Shown piece after piece: positions 42,201 through 54,100 of a DNA stretch of 64,000 nucleotides (position 1 is the stretch's first letter; each line of letters starts with the position of its first letter). The notes under the pieces were generated by a model. The model was not told the origin of the DNA and did no database searches. It worked only from the letters and a program-made list of their open reading frames with translations. The position numbers and the translations under genes are program-made. This DNA is from Isoetes taiwanensis (Eukaryota > Streptophyta > Lycopodiopsida > Isoetales > Isoetaceae), in contig JAJEKV010000066.1 in assembly GCA_021234155.1 (NCBI GenBank), positions 1,954,718-2,018,717 of the forward strand, given 5' to 3'.

Positions 42201-44237
42201 CATATCCTGCATGCTAATCTTCTCCACTGATATAGAAAATATTATAAAGAATTTGCCATTAGATCTCAGAATTCTTGATCTTCACCTGGATCATAACCTT
42301 TCATATTTTACCCCTGCAACAATAAATGAGTGTTATGCAATTCAAGACAGTCACTTAAGCATGCTTGTAGAGAGATGCCCGGGATTGCAGAGGCTTGATC
42401 TGGACACATGTGGCATCATTACATCAAGAGGCTTGGGAGCATTATCAGCTTATCATGCATCTCTTACTTCCCTGGATTTGAGTAGTCACCAAATCAGTTG
42501 GATTGATATTCAGAAACTTTGTAAATCCTGCAAATCATTGCAACACTTATCTGTAGTTTCTGCTATCCTTCAAGATGCAAACCCGGATGAGGAAAGGCTT
42601 GATATTGGCGCAAGTAGGATGTTCAATATTTGGGGACAAACAAAGAAACCTAAGCAACCTGCTTTGGATTTTTTTGAATTGCCATTAGCTCTTTCTTCTT
42701 TAAGACTCTACAGTTCTCCACACCGGTCAGCCCTCCTCGACTCGTTCCCACTATTGGGGATTTTAAAGAATAGTGGCCGTCAGCTACGAGAACTTCATGC
42801 TCAGGCACTCTTCAACACAAGTTGGCATACAATTTCAGTTTGGTGTGCAAATCTTAAGGTGCTTGATTTATCACACGAGAGCAACTCATTTAGTCATCTT
42901 ACTGGGGTATGTGTTCTTCTGATTCATTTTCTTTTGCCCCTAAGCTGAGGAAATTTTCCATGTCTATTGCATTAGTGTCTGCAATATTTTATCCCCATCA
43001 GCTTAGTTTTCTCTGACTTAGTTTTCTCTGACGTCCATCTCCAGTGTCTGAGTTTGTTGTTCATATAAGTTTCTCCACAACTTTACAAGATTCATAGGTT
43101 TATAAATGTCTACGGATGGGAAGTATTCTTAAGACTTTTAGCAGCCTAACATTTTTCTGCTTCACTTGGATTTATCCATGCTGTGCATTTAGTATAAGCA
43201 AGTCAATGAACTGCAATGAGTATCTCTAAAGGAGTGTTTTTCCAACAGCACTTGTCTTGCCCAGTCTTGAGACTAAAACATGCGCTGTGGACTCAAAAAC
43301 AATTACATCTTATAATACATTTTCCAGTTCTTTGGCATGTCGAAAGCAAGCCCGTAATGTCATATTCTGTTAAATATCCGTCATGGTTATGATTTGTTAA
43401 CCTACGATGACATAGCACATGGTCTAGTCCTTGGATCATCCTTAATAGCATAGATATTGCCTGAAATGTCCAAAGCTGGGAGAGCTACCTTCATAATGAA
43501 CTTGCCTGATGAAATGCTCATTTGTTGAATATTTGCATCGTTCTTTAATGTGTGTATTTTTATTTGTATTGCCTTGTGTTTTATTTCAAGCATTTATATT
43601 TCTAGACATGGTCAACTAACTAATTTCTAGTGCCAAGCAGATAGAAGAAATTGTGCTTCGTGGTATCCCGCGTTTGGTAAAAAGACTTGAAAGGATAGCC
43701 CTTCCATTCGCGACGGATCTTATCCTAATGGAGTTTGGACAGTTCTGTCCAAATCTAAAAGAGCTACGTTTTCAGGTATGTATTCTCTAATAGCAAAGGA
43801 AGGACCATATATTGGAAGGCCATTTATTTGAGTGTTGCAATGGCACAGGGATACTCTTGTGGCCGTGAAGGGGTGAATTCTCTACCTACAGTGACAGATA
43901 GAGGAATAATGGCCCTGGCCGAGGGCTGCTCCTCCCTTCAGGTGTTGAGCCTGGCAGGCTGTAAAATGATTTCAAACAGCTCTGTGCGGTCAGTTCATTT
44001 TTTTTGTCTTATAAGAAACTCGTTGAACACATTGTCAGCATTTTGGCATATTTTTGCAGAGCATTGGCTTTTCATTGTACAAAATTGAAGGCGTTATACT
44101 TAACAGGCTGTTTTCATATTGGAGATGACTCTATTGAGATCTTATTATCTGCCCTTGGGCATACACTTCAAATCCTTGATATCAGGGAGTGCCCAAAAGT
44201 TACCGTTGCTATCTATTCATCCTTAAAAAATTCTAAG
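39280..44237 (+). CDS. F-box/leucine-rich-repeat protein, six exons
   Basis: Exons proposed: 39280-39549, 39692-39748, 42136-42906, 43641-43775, 43849-43988 and 44060-44237, together about 517 codons. All junctions are GT-AG and all phases fit. Exon 1 has a Lys/Arg-rich start and an F-box (LLTDDGLIQVLRKLATRYLL then FVCKRWRRLCQEHL), which binds SKP1 in an SCF ubiquitin ligase. Exons 3-6 carry cysteine-type LRRs: CPGLQRLDLDTCGI, LTSLDLSS, LKVLDLSHES, CPNLKELRF, LQVLSLAGCKMISNSSV, LKALYLTGCFHIGDDSI and LQILDIRECPKVT. These would hold the substrate. Intron 2 is 2.4 kb and may hide a further exon. The stop codon is not located; one candidate end is listed separately. No inactivating change is seen. 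Confidence 0.85.
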
Positions 44238-44844
44238 GTAATATTAACTGCCCTTCTTCTTTTAAACCCCTGTTTTTGGATGTGCTTTTTGGTTGTTGGA
44301 GAAATAACAAGGATTTTCTCAGGTGAAGGAGATAAGTCTTCGCATTCTAGTGGTATCTTTAGCCATTTGGAAAATGTCGAAAGGAGATATTTCTAACCTA
44401 AAAATATGCTTGCCAAGATTAAGTATAACATATTTTCCTCAGGCGTGGGATGGATTTTACCATAGTATAGAACTTTGAGAGGTCATTCTATAGAAGAAGA
44501 ATATAGTCCATTCTGTAGAATTTGAGCAATGGAGTTGAATTCCGAACATTGGAGCTTTGGAAGGGTGACATAAGATCTTTTTTGCTGCTAATCAAAGAAA
44601 GTTGATGCAGCTGTTTCACATTTGGCAATAATAACACCTTTTCTGCGAATCTAAATAATAGGGGTTAAAAGGTTAAATTTTGCTACTTTATTCTTTTGTT
44701 ACTTCTTGTCTTATCAGGAATAGGGAAAAGGTTGAAGATTATTCTCTCATTTTTAGAGATATCTCTTTGCTTGTTAAAGTAAATAGAAGCAAATTTTTTT
44801 AATTTCTGCCAAATTCATCCATGGTTCTATCTACTTTTGTTCGC

Positions 44845-44913
44845 AACCTCACAATTCTTCGGCTTGGAGTCCCATCAAGCTCAGTCAAGACGGAGGCCAT
44901 GGTCAATCTCTAG
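44845..44913 (+). other. Possible terminal exon of the F-box/LRR gene
   Basis: The frame NLTILRLGVPSSSVKTEAMV ends at a TAG at 44911 and begins like one more leucine-rich repeat. The expected AG acceptor is missing (the sequence reads TTCGCAA). It is either a decayed exon or a chance match; a different 3' end further away remains possible. Confidence 0.25.
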
Positions 44914-44919
44914 ACGGCG

Positions 44920-46200
44920 ACATTCTTCCCAATGCCATCATTATTTAGTGTACTTCAGTGAGGCAGAGCGTCATAATTTTCTCTTACAAAAGTGGAGAAC
45001 ATTCCTCACAGCCTCCTGGGTTGACGATTTTGCTTTTTGGCCCATGAGTATTGCCATGCTTTGCCCTCCTTTAATCTTGGCCCTTCTCCTTACCTTGTCA
45101 CATGAAATGAGCCATCTTACTTTACCTTATAACATGAAATGAGCCATCTTAGTATCTTGCCCCTACACATAGTTGATTCAATTTATAGCTGCATTCCATT
45201 TATTTTTTTAGCACATCAGGCCTACCGGGCCTACGGCCCTTCTTGCAATTCTAGCCTATCCATGTGTCTCTTCCACATCAGCAAAATCTGACGTGGCCAT
45301 ACGCCAAACCGTCCGATCTATAATTTTCTTAGCAGGTTTGCCTAACTGGAGGTGCACCATTTCATGCAATTCTAAGGTGTTCACGTCAACATCCATGCCA
45401 GCACACCCCCATCAGCAATCCAGAAAATTGCCAACGTTTATAAACAATATTTTTGCACTCCAGAAAATTGCCAAAGTTTATAAACAATATTTTTGCACTG
45501 CTTGGTCTAGCTTGAGCCTTGGAATAGTCATTGTTGTGAAATGCAATATGTGCATGGGATGATATTTGGACCGTTTATTGTTATGATTTGCCTTGATTTT
45601 AGATCTTAACAAAGTTTGGAAATGAAATGACTATCCTTGCTTCAAAAAATCCCACCATTTTCTTCCTACTATAGCCTTCAACTATCCAAGTTCTTTTGTC
45701 GTTTAGTGAGAAATATGCATGATCTTTTCATTTCACCCAAGGAAAATTTTGTAAAAGGAATAGAAGAGCTTCATGCACTCACATGCTTATGATAAGGGCT
45801 ATTCCAACCATGACAACAAGCATGGAGGAAAACTTTTTCTGGTTAGAATAGCATAGAGGTCCTTGTGGATGTAACATTCATTTCAACATTAACCATCGAG
45901 AAGGAACAAACCTAAGGCACAAGTTTATGCATTAAATTAAATATTTCGACCAAAAAAAAAAAACAAATTCACCTTATCTCCTAATATTTTCTTCTCTTTT
46001 TTTTTGGAAATAAGAGATTTTTTTTCAGGTTTCTATAAGATATTCACCAAATTAACTATATCGTTTTAGAAGGAAAAAGCCCTTAAGGAAAACCTTGATT
46101 GCAACGTATGCATTGCAGTGTTATAACAATAATACTCAGTTCACTTTCTTTCTAAGGCATAACAATTTTCAAATCAAAGTGAAACTGCTAGAATGACCAA
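44920..46200. other. No gene recognised
   Basis: Intergenic DNA downstream of the F-box/LRR gene. The 44837-45142 (+) frame is a shadow without domain. Two A-runs near 45951-45963 and T-runs near 45995-46025 are visible. Confidence 0.4.
45419..45498 (+). repeat. Two-copy 40-bp tandem repeat
   Basis: TCCAGAAAATTGCCAAC/AG and TTTATAAACAATATTTTTGC repeat exactly with one difference in 40 positions, so the duplication is recent. Confidence 0.92.
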
Positions 46201-46204
46201 AAAA

Positions 46205-46735
46205 AGTGGAGATGCAAGGCTAAAAGGAATTGGCCAACCTGTGCATAACGAGACGATTGATGGTGGCGGCAGATCTCTTAAAAGACAGTATTCTAGAGAT
46301 ACACTCATACATCTATATATGCTGTTTACAGTGCAATCCTAATGAGAAAAATCTTTCGGAGGGGAGGAGGATATATAGTCATATTGTTAGAGGCCATTCA
46401 ATAATTTTTAGATACCTTTGCAATCACCCCATCGATCCATTTCTTAAATATGGCAGCCTGGTAGATGCACAAAAACATACCAACCAAATGCCAGTAAAGA
46501 ATACGTGTCCTTGTCCTGCATTCCTTGCAGAAGCTAAGCTACTCCATGGCACTCTACTTGTTGATGGGGTCATTCTTGATTTAAATTTGGCAAATGCTTA
46601 AATATATATGTATGATAAATGTGGTAACCTTGAGAAATCACGTAATATATTATAAAATGCCAAAATGGCCTCATGAACTTCTATGGTAGCAGCTTATGGA
46701 AGAGGATGCTTTTTTGCCTTTTCAACAGATGCAGT
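46205..46735 (+). pseudogene. PPR protein pseudogene, plant PLS-type repeats
   Basis: The frame carries NLSEGRRIYSHIVRG, KYGSLVDAQKHTNQMPVKN and AKLLHGTLLVDGVILDLNLA, then, past a stop, MYDKCGNLEKSRN, KMASWTSMVAAYGRG. This is the helix pattern of PLS-class PPR proteins (GRxIHSHI ... KCGSLxDAxxxFxxMPxxN ... LANALxxMYxKCGNLExSRxVF). Such proteins bind organellar transcripts, often for editing. Stops occur after LANA and in the following repeat, and residues are lost within repeats. It is an inactive fragment; continuation beyond about 46735 is unreadable. Confidence 0.8.
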
Positions 46736-46739
46736 CCAT

Positions 46740-48300
46740 GGTATGTGTTTGTTTAGCGCATTGAACTCCCTTAGGTTTCAAGATATCATTCATTACCGTG
46801 TTCAAACTTCTTTCATGTGTCTAAAATTACTTAATCATCTACATTACATTAAATACATGCAACAACATGTGGTATTGGGACTCGCCTCAGGTGGAGTTTC
46901 ACTCAATTATAAATCACAAATGCAGGTAAGAACTAACTCCGTAAGAGTTGTGCCCATGGGAAACGTACATTATCATGTATGTGTGCCTTTAAGCATCGCT
47001 TAGAATGAATACTCTAACCAGATCTCGGCTATGGAGGAGGCATATTGGACTTGAGCATATAAACATGAATAAGGTCATGATGCTATAGTGTACCAAGCCG
47101 CGGCGTCTTCTAAAACCTCCAAAAGGCTCCATTGCCATCGAGAAGGTATCTCCGCAAAGGTCGTTGAGGGTGTCTTTCTATCATGTCTACTCCATTCTAC
47201 CAAAATAATTCAATATCCTAATAAGAATGCTTTAACCAATGCAACTAAGGAGCTAACATGCTTATTTTTTCTATTAAATTTATGTTTTCTATTTATTTAT
47301 TTTTATAATAACTATTCAATTGTTATAGTTTATGGTCTCAAGAATGGTGATTTATGCATCCATATCAAATCCTCCGGCATCCCCTATTATTGCATCCTAA
47401 TCAATTACCCATCCTAATCGGGCTTCTACCCATATAGCATAAAAGCAAAAATCCCAAAACTCTTCATATTGTAAACTATTGGCAAATTCAAGAAATATGG
47501 CGCATTAATGTATTGAGCATAATACAACAAGAACAGGAATCACAATTGTAACAATAATAATGAAACCTAAGCAAGTGACGGGAAGATTACATCAAAAGCA
47601 ACACGCTTATGTACAAAAGTCAAAACAAACCGGTTATACAAAAGCAATACCAACGCTGTTTTTGTAGAAGTCACCTAAAGCACCGTAAGAATAAATCCAT
47701 CACATTACAATAAGCCGCAGCTTGCTGTAGAGAAGCAACGAAAGAACAATAAGCCGCAGCTGCTAGGAGAAGCAACAGAGAAGCAAATAAGAAGGAGCTC
47801 CACTCAACCAATGATGTCGCGATCATGCTCGTTGCATGAAGTTGGGATGAACTGGATGCAAGCCGATGAAGCCGCCAGAGCTATACAAGCATAGCTCGGC
47901 GGATTGACCTCTCTAAACACCCTTCTATCCCGGTGATCAAACATGAACATCTCGATCGTCTATCGCAGTCAAAGCCTATTCTGATGTCCACTGCGATTGT
48001 TAAACCGATGATGTCCGACACCGCCAGTCCGCTTTCATCCATTCTACATCAAACGGTGGTTTCAGAAGACACCCTTCAATAGCTGACATTCCACGCATTC
48101 AACATCCAAGGAAATAAAAGTAGAAATGGAGGTGGAGGAGCCGCGATCCTCGTCCACCGTGACCGTTAATATATGGTCCTCAAGAATCGTTGTTGCTTAA
48201 AACCCCATTTTAACCATAGAGTAATTTTAAAACCTCGCGACGCTTAAACGCTTGCAACCATCTGGGTTATTAAAACCATACTAATGCCTCAAATGACTTT
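46740..48300. other. No gene recognised
   Basis: AT-rich DNA, then a CpG-richer stretch from about 47.6 kb. A two-copy repeat around AATAAGCCGCAGCT-GCT-AGAGAAGCAAC lies at about 47710-47790. Confidence 0.45.
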
Positions 48301-48307
48301 CATTTAG

Positions 48308-51100
48308 ATTTTTGAAGAACTGCGGTCATCAATATATTAAAAAGAATGATAATATTACAGCAAGTAAGGAGGGAAGGAGAACTCGCCTAAAGAGACAAAT
48401 GATACCGACACTCCAATAACAAACTCACCGTGAACCGTGAATCCCCATCAGCCGCATTGCAAACCAACCATCACCATCTACAACACCCAAGAAGTCCCTA
48501 CTAAATGTATAAACTTCCGCTTCTACTAATCCCTGAACACCAAAGCTTTGAAATAGCTTTGCACTGAAGTCGGCGAATCGTGAGAGGCCGGCAGGCCGCT
48601 AAACTCGAATACGTCCACAACCGCCTAAATCACCCACACCAATCGCTTTTCACGCTTATCAAATGTAAGCTTGTCGTACGCTAAGAGCCAATTGGGCACC
48701 AGATACACATGAAGCGTTAACCGCCGGGTCATCTCACCAAACGAGCTCCCCTAATTCAATCCCGTAGCCCGCAAGTGAGGGCATAAAACCGCATTAATTC
48801 TCAATGATGAAGGCCACAACAAGGGCAAAGAGGCCTCACACTCGGCCTAAACCGACTCAATAAGGGCATTCACTCCCCGATAATACGGCAGTAACCACCG
48901 CCATTTAAGCACCCTAACCTTCTGGGGAAGTGAGCTCCATGTCCATCGCCCAAACCGAAATTTCATCGGTGAACCCTGAAGTCGCTAGAGACCACTTGCC
49001 CGAAGGGGCAGAGTGTCATGAATAGCCGACCCTGGTGAACAAGACCGACAAAATAAGAAGACACAACATCCTGATGTGAACCTTCCAAACTCAGACCACC
49101 ACATCATCCTCAGGGACTATAGGTATGTATAGTTTACCCCGCCACTTCCCCAGATAGTTCTGGCCATCGCCTCTTCAAAGGAAGCCGGTGCCTTCAAAAG
49201 AACTCCCCACCTAAGCTAGTCAATTCACCCCAATACCAATCCTCCAAGGTGAGCACGCCAGCCCGCCTAACTACACCAGCATGCACAATGACGCCTAAGG
49301 GCAAGCGCTAGGTAGAAGAACCCACAAGAAAGGAGAGAAGAGTAGATAAAGTGAGGCATATGGATCTAGCCGGAAGAGCACACGCTATGATCCCTAGCTC
49401 GCGAACAACACCTCTCGCGGAGTAGTGCTGGGGATGCATGTGGGAAAGGTCGAGACCATACAACAAAGGCCCGTGGCAAATCTACATGCACGACGGCTCT
49501 AAACCAATAATAATAATGGCGAAGAGATCGCGAACAACAACACAAGACCAGAGAAGATGCTCCATCCTCGCAGAGCTTCCAAACAAACTTGAACACCTTT
49601 ACTATGCAAATACTAAATCCGTAATGGCTAAACCCCTATCCTCCCTGGGCGAGACACTTCCACCAAGCCACACTTTAACAACCGCTCTCATCATCCCCTT
49701 CCACACAAAATTTCTCGAACAATCTTATCCAAAGCCCTCAGATCTTACCCTCAAGAGCTAACATCGCAGATGTTTCAGATAACATGAGTGCTACTAAAGT
49801 AATCGACCGCAATAGCAGGATCCTAATTGACAACTTGCTACCCTTCCACCAATTGAGGTGTTTCTCAAGAACCCCCGCAGTAACTTCATCCCACACCTCC
49901 CCTTATATGGAAACATCCCTCCAAAAGGAATAACCAACACTAGTACACACATTACCCTCGGAAGCACCTTCCAAGGAATAATGAGCCAAACAAGGCTTTA
50001 TATGGACCACCGGCCCATAATGCGAGCATTTACCCATCTTAAGAATGCCCGAGGTCAAGGAGAAAGTATCCGGAAGAAACCCTCTTCACATTCCGCCTCG
50101 CCACCTCAAGAAGAGGGAAAACGGGCTAACCGTTAATAACTGCTACCATCCCCGGTGATCCCAAGCCCATCCACCACTCGCCCCTTCAATCGCGTACCCA
50201 AAAATCAACCGGTACGCTACCGCCACAATCGTGACATAAAATCCGCATACTAAAGGGCACCCCCGACGACCGGCTTAAGGAGAAAAAGACGGAGGTTCAC
50301 CGGCACACCATCATAAAGCCTCAGGTTGACCCATACCATGATCGTCAGAAGCGCGGACCTGCACCAACGCTTAACATCATGGCGGCATAAGAACTCCCAA
50401 TCCGACACCATCATAAGCTTTGGCAAAGTCAAGTTTAAGATAGGCAATGCCTTGACTGTTTCTCCGCCCAATAAAAGTGCTCCTCATAGCCGCGCAACAT
50501 TGGTCAAAATATTCCTCCCAGAACGAACCCGTGACCGCGACCTTACTTCTAATGGAAGAAAACACCACTTTCAACTTCTTCCGCCGTATTTTCGCAATAA
50601 TCTTGTATACAGTTGACAACAAGGAGATAGGCCTCCAATCATTAATAGTAGGCCGCTTAACCCAGGGAATCAAGCGAAATGCATGCGATTCAAGATCCTA
50701 TCCATTCGGTGGAAGGTCATAAAGAACTCAAGATACACTGGTACACGCATCACCCCACCCAATTCCCCACAAGTCCGGAAGAACTCCATATGGATGCCAT
50801 CTAGCCTGTGACATTTATCCTTGGCCATGCACATACATGCCTCCGCTTAAATCCGCCTCGAGAGCCTCGCCCAAGCTCACGCCGCGTGAGGTAATAGATG
50901 GCTTAACGTACCAAAACAAGCTCCGCATTCTTGCTCATAGAAGAGTGCGCCGCGCCGAAAACCCCGGTGAAATGAGCATGCACATACCTCGCAGAAATCA
51001 CCGGATCCTCCAAGTAAAGTCCCGCCATCATAAAGTGGACGCATAGATGCCGTGATATCGCCGGGCCGCCTAGCCGCCTGGAAGAACACCGACGAACTTG
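48308..51100 (-). mobile_element. L1-type LINE (copy 3), CpG-rich and decayed
   Basis: The minus-strand 3' end reads AGTTCTTCAAAAA near 48308-48320, the same CTTC-poly(A) ending as copies 1 and 2. Reverse-transcriptase sequence lies at 50250-50700: TINDWRPISLLSTVYKIIAK, DQCCAAM-STFIGRRNSQGIA, YLKLDFAKAYDGV and, after shifts, RWCRSALLTIM and GVPVNLRLF. The interval in between is non-coding in all frames because of many short deletions. No 5' end or target-site duplication was found; the given 5' border is the last point that still looks LINE-like. It is richer in CpG than copies 1 and 2. Confidence 0.75.
50250..50700 (-). pseudogene. LINE copy 3 reverse-transcriptase fragment
   Basis: RT blocks from TINDWRPISLL to the region before the YxDD box can be followed through at least three frames. 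Several gaps of about 5-20 bases relative to the usual L1 RT spacing remove motifs; for example, the RQGCPLAP block is reduced to a GGAL-like remnant. Confidence 0.75.
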
Positions 51101-51109
51101 TGTCCCTTC

Positions 51110-54100
51110 AACCGCAGGTCATTTCACATCGTGCGTTCTCCCCGCGACTTTAACCGCCCAGAGCAACAATACGCGACACCGCGATAATCGGGTTGCGTCC
51201 GGACTTCTCCTTAACTCCGATAAAGACTATGAACTCGCCGGGCCTCGGCTGCATATGCCGCTTACCAAAGAACCTTTTGGCAAACGCTTCACCTCGCCAA
51301 CGCAGCCATACTCATAAATTTACATACCTTCACGTATGAAAAGGTATCGCCACAACTCCCGCAATCGGGCCGAACCGTGACGCCTGTAAACGGGTGTTCA
51401 AACTAACACCGGCCCTGAGGGCTTCAGAAAACCGCATCCCACCGGATAAAACCCGGTGGGTAATGATCGTAAATGGAGGTAGATTGTATCGTTATTCCAG
51501 CGTGCGGGTGTACACCATCCAAAGGCGCATGGGGAAGCACCTCCTTCCGTAAAACCTCACAAAACCGATTCGATGTTCTTTCGCTTCATCACGTGAACTT
51601 TGTATAAACTTTCCATACATAGTATGTATTCTCATGTAATATCCATTTGGAATAATCTCAATCACCGCGAGGGAAGATGTAATTACATACCGCCAACCGT
51701 TGCCGCCCTCGCTATACTTCTCTCCTTCTAAATTTCAATTCATATCCCATGGCCAATTTGGTCTTTGTGGATGTTAAAAATCTATCTATTCTCATGGGCA
51801 AACTGAGAACATATGCACCAATCAAAAGCAAATTTCACGCTTTTTATATTCCAAATATTAGCAAAGCTGCAGATACACCCCATGTCTAGCCATATAAAAC
51901 GAATTTGGATCTCCTCCTTAAAGCAAACTTCCAAATGCTAAGATTACCAAAGTCATTTCTAATTTTTACCATCCACATAATTTAACTTGACCATCTATTC
52001 CTTTGATTGAATGATACTAATGATTGATCATTCAAAACCTTTTATCTTTGAGATAAATAACCCAATTTACTTTGGAGTTAATCAAGTTGCATGTCAATGC
52101 AAATTTTGTATTTGGTGTTTGCAGTAATATCTCATAACAAGATGTCAGTATTCTAGAATGACCTTCCTTAGTTCCTCCATTCTACACTTCCCAAATCAAT
52201 ATAGCATTCCTTCTCTATAATTACTCTTAATCCATCTTAGGCAGCAATTGCCACTTCAACCAATTTTCTTCACTGCTTTATGTTGCTATTCCAATCCAAT
52301 GCCATCCCTTTCCAAGCTTCATTTGCCCAGCTAGCTGGGTAGACATATAAGCCACACTAAATTTGTCTACTACCTATCTCAATAAATAGCTCCAGTGCAT
52401 TGACCCTACCGTCAATTAATTTAAATTAATAATCAACCATGTTCAAATGTTATATTTATGTACTATGCATTAGTGCACATCCAATGCAACAATATAAGCT
52501 AAGAATTTTGCGCGTTCAACCTAGAGTGTCAAACATAATAGAACTGCATCCTTGATCTATAGAATGCTAAGCCCACCATGAAAATAGAGATACTCAGCTC
52601 AGACTAGACATATAATTACATGAAACCTTTTGGGTGGCTAGTCAAAAAGTAACAAGTAAAATACATAGACCAATCCTCCAATCTGTGTATCTTATATAAT
52701 TCACATGATTTAATACAAGAGAGGCAAAGGGGTTACAAATATCGGCCATCAAAGGAGCATATTTCATATGTGAGTTATCAAATACTTTAAGTCATAATTT
52801 TAATCTGCATAAGTACTATTTGAATATTTTCATACATCTATTGCAATCACACTGGTCAAACCTTTCAAAGAACCTTTGCTATGAACAAGGCCACTTCCTC
52901 GATAATCCCTTTCACATTCCACTGAGCACCAATTTTCCATATCTTCGACATATTTTATTGTTTTAACCCTTTTAGCTATGTTAATAATTTTAATCAAATT
53001 CGTATTACCAAAACAGATTCATCATAATGATGGTCACTATCCCAGAAGAAAATGTCCAACCCTGAATGTCTTGCCTGCTGGAAACTGAAGTCTGTCCAAC
53101 AACAAACCTTCCCAAAGAAACATGATAACCCACGCCCAGACCCTTCTCGAGTTCAATGATGCCCACCAAGTCTGCCCAGCATATATTCCACACCAATGGC
53201 ATCCTCTGAGTCCTGGCTTCAAATACTCCACGGGAAACTAGCTTTAGATGGGCCAATTACTTTTTGATTGCAAAAGAGCCCGCCCCAAGGGCTCCACCGA
53301 GCAAACCGGGAGAAGCTCAAGCCGGGCCGATGTTGGCCGGCCGGTTTCTCTGGCCATTGCACTCACAAAGCTGATATATATAATGTGGGATAAGGGTTCC
53401 GTATTCCCTACCATTAAAAGTCGCTTTATATAATAAATAAACCTTACTGGCCATTTGGACATCCGCTTTTTAAAGTAGTAAATTTCTTGGGGCTATACTT
53501 TATAAAACCCGCCTAACTAGTGACACAAGTTTAAGTGTTGGCCTCCCCTTTGCAAACTACAGTCTAGATGTACCTTGCTAGTCGTATAATTGTTGGGGAC
53601 CTGCCAAGCAATGTAGTAAAAGTCTTGTTTCATAACTGCTTTGATATCTAGAACTTCATAATCGCCAACCATGAGACTATGTTTGTTCTTGGAATCTTTA
53701 GTCGTGATGGTTATGGGTTAAGGTGATTACATGGAAGTCGTGGACTTTATAGGTTAAGGGAGTTCAGATTTTATTTTAAGATTTTGCCATAGCGATGCCG
53801 TCACTTGGTTATGGGAGGTCATGATATAAGTTCTATGTATCAAGGTTATTTTAAGGTTGTTTGAAAGTAGGATGTGCTGGATTGTGCTCTGCATATCTCG
53901 ATGGACCACTTTGCAAGGTTGTGGGTGAGATTTTATCTTGTTAAGGTTCTTGGTGATGATGTTGCATCTTTGTACTGAACGCCTCCATCTTCAAGGGATG
54001 GGCTGGGCCAGACTCCTCAAGATCCGCGGGCCGAGGGGAGGGCTAGGGACTGATGAGGCCAAGAGGAGACCCCCGCTAGGCTAAGGCCTCAGAGGCCAAG

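Noticed and set aside
44837-45142. 101-residue frame as a gene
   Set aside because: No recognised domain; it overlaps the possible LRR exon in another frame and has no start context.
54035-54075. CTGATGAGGCC as a hammerhead ribozyme core
   Set aside because: No GAAA segment and no closing stems at the required distance.
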